Assembly: GCA_054601695.1 (NCBI GenBank)
Contig: BAAHQB010000283.1
Coordinates: 62,001-126,000, forward strand
DNA length: 64,000 nucleotides
DNA from: Amorphochlora amoebiformis
Lineage: Eukaryota > Cercozoa > Chlorarachniophyceae
Reading direction: 5' to 3'
Below are positions 1-64,000 of the stretch, piece by piece. Position numbers and translations under genes: made by a program. The number at the start of each line of letters is the position of its first letter. Positions within the stretch are counted from its first letter, which is position 1. The notes beneath the pieces were generated by a model, which had not been told where the DNA came from, made no database searches, and worked only from the letters and a program-made list of their open reading frames with translations.

Positions 1-666
1 CAAATATACATCTGTGTGTACACACAGCAACACCCACACCACACACATACAAAGCAAATGTACACACACATATATGTATATATACCTGTTTTACGTATAT
101 ACATATCCACACACACGAACATAAATGGATCACTGAGTACATACATACGTACGGAAAAATAATAATTCCATCAGCCCTTCTCTCATCGCACAATGGAGGC
201 TACAATCCCCGTTCAAGTTAAAGCTAACGCACTGGCTCGACGGGAACATACACGAGCCCTAATGGGCGGCTGCGACGTATAGATTCTAGAGATTGCAGTT
301 GGAAGCTTCATTTTCATGCAATTTCACAATTATAAATCAGATATTTAGATTCATTTATACCACACATGGGATATGTATGAGATCTTTTCAATGATCTATT
401 CAGGTTTTAGAGGCATCGAGCTAGTCTAATCACTCTGTTTCTGTTAGATCTAAAATCTTAGTGCTGAAGTGATTATCATACGTCATATATACCTTAAATC
501 GGCTAGGCTTATACGGTAATATTACTAGTATTACTACTGGCTAGTACTATGTAATTATCGAGATTATAACTAGCTTTATGCTGTAGCCTAATATTACTAA
601 AATTAATTCACAATGACAAACTTGGAAACTTGTGAATGATATGGTTGCGCCTACGTATAGTACATG
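1..666. other. Intergenic region 3' of the F-box gene
   Basis: No gene was recognised here. Positions 1-160 are CA/TA-rich simple sequence. From about 160 to 660 the sequence is non-repetitive, AT-rich and contains several CTAG tetramers (for example near 286, 420, 527 and 668). The same composition recurs in the intergenic regions at 30827 and 43034. The stop codon of the minus-strand F-box gene lies at 667-669, so this is its 3' flank. Confidence 0.6.
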
Positions 667-2384
<1,718 letters not shown>

Positions 2385-2434
2385 CTAACAAGAGCACATA
2401 ACATATGAGGACATATAATATATGTGTATATATA

Positions 2435-2477
<43 letters not shown>

Positions 2478-3027
2478 GGGCCATGCAAATGTACTATCAT
2501 ACAGCTTACAGCTAGGTATGTTAGCAGTGTTCGTGACAAATCCAAGAATGTCCGTCCACTTTCCGCGAAAAAATTTACATTTTAAGTTTTCGCACGTAAT
2601 AATTCTCGGTCCTCATTGTGTTGGAAAACGTAGCATATCGAGGAGGCACATGTGGGAAACTTTATGGGCTCGTAAATGAGGGTTATTGAGTATTTTTAAG
2701 CATCGTGTGCTTTTGATCGTCCCAATACTTTCGCAAGAATGAGTGTAGGATGTACGGAATTGAGCTTATAGTTAGAGGAATCCAAAGACTGATACCCATA
2801 CCACCCTTTCGCTTCGAATTCCAACCCAATCAGACCTAAACCATTGCACAACACCTGTCCAATATCTGGTCGGTCAAAAAGGTTGCCATAATCTTGGAAG
2901 TCACGAATTTAGTTTTAGACCACGTGTAAAAATCTTAAAAGTGACACAACGGTATGTCGCGTTGTGTTCCTGTGACGTATCATATTATCACGCTATTTCT
3001 CCTGAAAGAAAATAAATATTCGCAAAA
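2385..3027. other. Region between divergent F-box and helicase genes
   Basis: From 2480 the sequence is unique and non-repetitive, between the minus-strand F-box gene and the plus-strand helicase gene, so it should hold both promoters and the missing first exon of the F-box gene. Several short minus-strand frames start with ATG here, but none ends at a donor in the phase required by the next exon. No core promoter motif stands out. Confidence 0.4.
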
Positions 3028-30826
<27,799 letters not shown>

Positions 30827-31579
30827 CTCCAGTAGAGTCGTTTTGAATTATTGCATTCAATTTCACTTACCTGCCATCTAGGTCATAGATATCGTGAAAT
30901 GAGTCATATTATAATATAGGTCACACACTCTAGACAATAGATACGTCATGCAGCAACCACACACTAGTAGTAATAGTAGCCTACGGTATATACAAAATTA
31001 TAGTCTAAATAGCATGATCATGCCAGTTGATATATACCAGTTAGCTGAAGTTGTATTAACTTTTATTCTACCAGCTAGTTAGAGACTCTATTCTAGTGCC
31101 TAGAGTATATACTTTCTAGACTTTGTCACAGTATTCCAGGATTGTGGCAGAATCATCTAACCATGATATACCATGATATACTCTAGAGTGGCAGAATGAT
31201 CTAACCATGATATAATCTAGATGCAAGTAGATACTAGAGATATAAGTTTCATATCTAGCCATCTAGACCATATGCATATGGCATACAAATATGACTGATT
31301 ACAGTGCAACTCTAGTTGAATAGTAGCCAGCCTCTAGACTAGTCTAGTGCTAGCCTACGTCGAACCGAACCGAGCGAAAATGTCACCAATTCATTAATCA
31401 ATTGAACTATGCAATAGCCATGAAACTAGTGAAAGTAAATCGATGTGTTTTCCATTCTGGTTCGTATTTGCTCCCGGAGGTCTTATTACTAGTATTATGC
31501 AGATTTCTTTGTAGCTATGTACAAGTGCCGATTTCCTGTTATATGTGAAGTTAGGAATATATATATTAATATACACATC

Positions 31580-31630
<51 letters not shown>

Positions 31631-31860
31631 GTACACATTGCAATATATATATTTATATATATACATACACATATATATATATATACACACATATAAGATA
31701 TATAGGTTGAACACATGCATTTTGTGCAGTATACAGTATGAGCGCATGATGTACATTGCATAGATAATCTATCATATACATACATACATATATATATACA
31801 TATATATTTAAATCTATGTTTAAAAAATATGTAAACATCTGTACATATGAAGTAATATAT

Positions 31861-31891
<31 letters not shown>

Positions 31892-31946
31892 TAGTAACTA
31901 TCCAATACTCTACACATGATTAAAGAATCAAGTTACACTGATTTTC
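30827..31946. other. Convergent intergenic region, CTAG-rich
   Basis: This lies between the stop codons of the helicase (30826) and the minus-strand methyltransferase (31947). Roughly 30840-31390 is non-repetitive with about 18 CTAG tetramers in 550 nt, against an expectation of a few. From 31555 TA arrays return. No open frame with coding character was seen. It must hold both 3' ends and polyadenylation signals; I could not pick one out with confidence. Confidence 0.6.
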
Positions 31947-37297
<5,351 letters not shown>

Positions 37298-37924
37298 TCG
37301 CGACGAACAAAGTAGGAATTTCTCGGATAGGAAAGGCTATTTTCGAAGGCCGGTATCCAGGTGAGAGATATCTACCATTTTACGCTCCAGGAAAATGGAG
37401 ATGACACGAGAAAGAGGAGAGAGTTTTGGAGACGTGATGAAGAGGGAAGGAGAAAGGGGGGAAGGAGGAGAGGAAGACAGGCAGACATCGAAAGAGATTC
37501 AATTTTATCACTCTCTACCTTTTCACCGTAACAGAGTTTTCGTAATGGTGGAGTCGCAGTTGGCGCAGGAGGGCCTTCGGGAGCCATGAAAGCCGAAGAA
37601 TTCTAAAAGAAGCCCCATATCAATGGAGAATATCAATAATATCCTTTTATAAATATCGTTAGTTTAGGAATAGTTCCGTCCGTAACCCGTCCCGCCGTTG
37701 TCCAATCTACTGTGTTCGCAAGGGGCCCCCAGTCTCACACTTCCTTGCACAGTGCACTCCAAGCGCGACCGCCGTCGTACATATTCCGTTCTTCACACTG
37801 CATACACATGGGAGCAACTTGTAAGACAATCGTAGTGTTGACAGACACCTGTTTTGGGTCGACTTTTTCGGTCTCCTCGGAATAGGGAGTGGGAGCGTAA
37901 ATAAGTCCCCAGCTAAAGTGGGAA
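37298..37924. promoter_or_regulatory. Divergent promoter region, methyltransferase / WW-nucleosidase genes
   Basis: Unique sequence of 627 nt between two genes pointing apart. It includes a purine-rich stretch (about 37390-37490) that gives open frames on both strands; a 64-codon plus-strand frame starting at 37395 is Glu/Arg-rich and could be an unrecognised first exon. No clear TATA box was chosen. Confidence 0.45.
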
Positions 37925-43033
<5,109 letters not shown>

Positions 43034-44103
43034 ATCCGGCAGATTAATTTGTGAAAAGTAGTCATTGTATAAACGCCTTATTCTAGTTATTTGGCAAGGT
43101 AGTAGTTGGTGTCGCTCTGCCTAGCATGACAGTCTCTAAAGTAAATCTAGTAAATATTTTCCGAGAGTCTCAGAGTCTCATAGTGACATCAGTCAGATCA
43201 CCGTTACTATTGGACTGATCACGATAATCTAGATCTAGTACTAGTAGATATACTAGACTTAGTCTAGTTAGTGATGAATTATAGATACTGGTCTTCGTTG
43301 GCTAGTTAAAATCCAATTGAGGTTCTCCTAATACTGCCGCAGAATAGACTAGATAGAGTATAGATCCCGTATTAGACTATACATGAGAATTGATATGGTC
43401 AAATTTTTTGTTGCAAAATTCAGGTTGTCTAGCTAAAATCTAGAAAATTGGCCCCTACTAGCCTAATTCATGTGTAACATCTAGAACATCACTAGATCAT
43501 GATTCATGAACCGGGTATAGTTAGTCTAAATAGTTCTAGTAGTTAGTAATATCTAGTCTGTCTATCTGTGTTCATGATATATTACACTAAACAATTACTG
43601 AGCAGCACTAGTTAAGTTCTAATTACGGACTAATCTAGCTAATCTCTAGAATCTCTAGTTCTGTGACGATACATTAAATGATTTCTAGTTTTAATAATCC
43701 AGATTATTGAACAATAACGATGTCGTGATCAACCTGGCAAGATCACAATCCATGCATACATTGACCATCGACGTGCGCCCTACTAGCCATTTCCCCCCAG
43801 TATTTTTAGTTTTTTTCCCCCCTCCCCTCCCCTCCCCAGGATAGGGACATAAATAAAATTAAGGCATTTTTACCCAATTTACAATGCTTAGATCCCTGCG
43901 GGTAGCCCGATGAATTCCCGAACGAACACATATGCTATCCTTCTCCCTGCCCACCCCCTTTTCGAACCTCCCTCAAATTCTCTAGTGATCATCAATATGG
44001 TAGGTTAATAGGTATTTTCAGAGAGAGTATTATTTATATATTTTGACATCCGTATGTATATAACGCTAGGAAACACAAGTCCAGATGAGAAACTAGACGT
44101 GGA

Positions 44104-44144
<41 letters not shown>

Positions 44145-44269
44145 CCCGAAAAATGGAAAAAAGTGGAAAAGATTTGGAAAAGAGAGAGCCCCTTTTTTCC
44201 TTATTTTAATAATTTCAAATATTTTTCCGTTCTCTTTCGACTTCTCGGTTTTTTTTTTTAACTCTACGT

Positions 44270-44321
<52 letters not shown>

Positions 44322-44402
44322 TTATCGTATGTTTGTAATCATAATTTTCCTCCCTAATTATTTTATACCTATATATACATATATGTATATATATATATAT
44401 CT

Positions 44403-44437
<35 letters not shown>

Positions 44438-44558
44438 CATGTATACATACATGTAAATATCTTCCTTCTCTCATTCTACTACCTCAGGCCGTACGTATAT
44501 CTTAAAAGACAAAAACAGCCGAGAAATAAACATTTTTTCTGATGCTTAAATTAGTCGC
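43034..44558. other. Convergent intergenic region, CTAG-rich
   Basis: This lies between the stop codons of the nucleosidase and porphobilinogen deaminase genes. About 43040-43790 is unique, with some two dozen CTAG tetramers (for example the cluster near 43230-43270). A C-run around 43810-43850 follows, then AT-rich unique sequence and TA arrays from 44105. No gene was recognised. Confidence 0.6.
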
Positions 44559-49091
<4,533 letters not shown>

Positions 49092-49356
49092 TGTGTAGGG
49101 CGAAAAGAGGCTGGGGGGCGGAGAGGCGCAGGCGATATATACCCCACTTGTCTTGGCGGAGACAGCGGTTTGGGTTGGGGGCTTTCGATAAGAGGACCGA
49201 TTAATTATTTGGAGAAAAAGTCGGGCTGCAGTATTAAAGTTGAGATATGTGAATATTGAAGTTTAAGATAGAGATATGAAAATATCTTAGTATTGATATG
49301 CAGATATTGAAGTAGATACCCAATAAATATCTCGGCGTGCGCTTAAAATAAAAGAA
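49092..49356. promoter_or_regulatory. Short divergent promoter, hemC / Tudor-like gene
   Basis: Only 265 nt separate the two start codons, so this must serve both genes. The hemC side is GC-rich with a GATATATACC element near 49132-49142 at a TATA-like distance. The other side carries two related segments, GATATGTGAATATTGAAGT near 49245 and GATATGCAGATATTGAAGTA near 49297. Confidence 0.5.

Positions 49357-64000
<14,644 letters not shown>

Overview
This is a nuclear segment of an alga with a secondary plastid. The evidence is spliceosomal GT-AG introns in every gene, eukaryote-only families, TTAGGG-type repeats, and a porphobilinogen deaminase gene whose product begins with a signal peptide followed by a transit-like stretch. 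I cannot name the lineage. By length the window is mostly TA-dinucleotide array and CCCTAA-type repeat, nearly all of it intronic. The many Tyr/Ile-rich open frames are translated TA arrays and are not genes.

Removing those arrays leaves short exons (about 20 to 460 nt) that join in a consistent reading phase into six genes on strictly alternating strands. (1) 667-2384, minus: 3' part of an F-box protein gene. (2) 3028-30826, plus: a DDX31/Dbp7-type DEAD-box RNA helicase, about 31 exons, 706 codons spread over 28 kb. (3) 31947-37297, minus: a METTL13/EEF1AKMT4-like methyltransferase, 9 exons, 255 aa. (4) 37925-43033, plus: a WW domain followed by an MTA/SAH-nucleosidase-like domain, about 12 exons. 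(5) 44559-49091, minus: plastid porphobilinogen deaminase (hydroxymethylbilane synthase), 12 exons, 392 aa. (6) 49357 to beyond 64000, plus: an unrecognised protein with a Tudor-like segment, at least 20 exons, open at the right edge. Together the genes cover ribosome biogenesis, protein methylation, methyl-cycle salvage, tetrapyrrole synthesis and ubiquitination; I see no shared pathway.

Three features stand out. First, introns repeatedly carry degraded partial copies of the exon next to them, called exon echoes here. The most striking case is eight direct copies and one inverted copy of the 5' half of helicase exon 26 lying ahead of the real exon. Second, telomere-type repeats sit directly against splice sites: the C-rich strand supplies the pyrimidine tract and a CCCTAG-type acceptor, and the G-rich strand appears only in the donor-side part of introns. 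Third, the two convergent intergenic regions, and the flank 3' of the F-box gene, are non-repetitive and unusually rich in the tetramer CTAG.

Mobile DNA includes tRNA-derived SINE-like elements (one family with at least two members) and a 707-bp element with terminal inverted repeats and an internal ORF inside a helicase intron. No tRNA, rRNA or CRISPR array was seen. Exon boundaries were read by eye from GT/AG sites, phase continuity and family similarity; first exons are the least certain.
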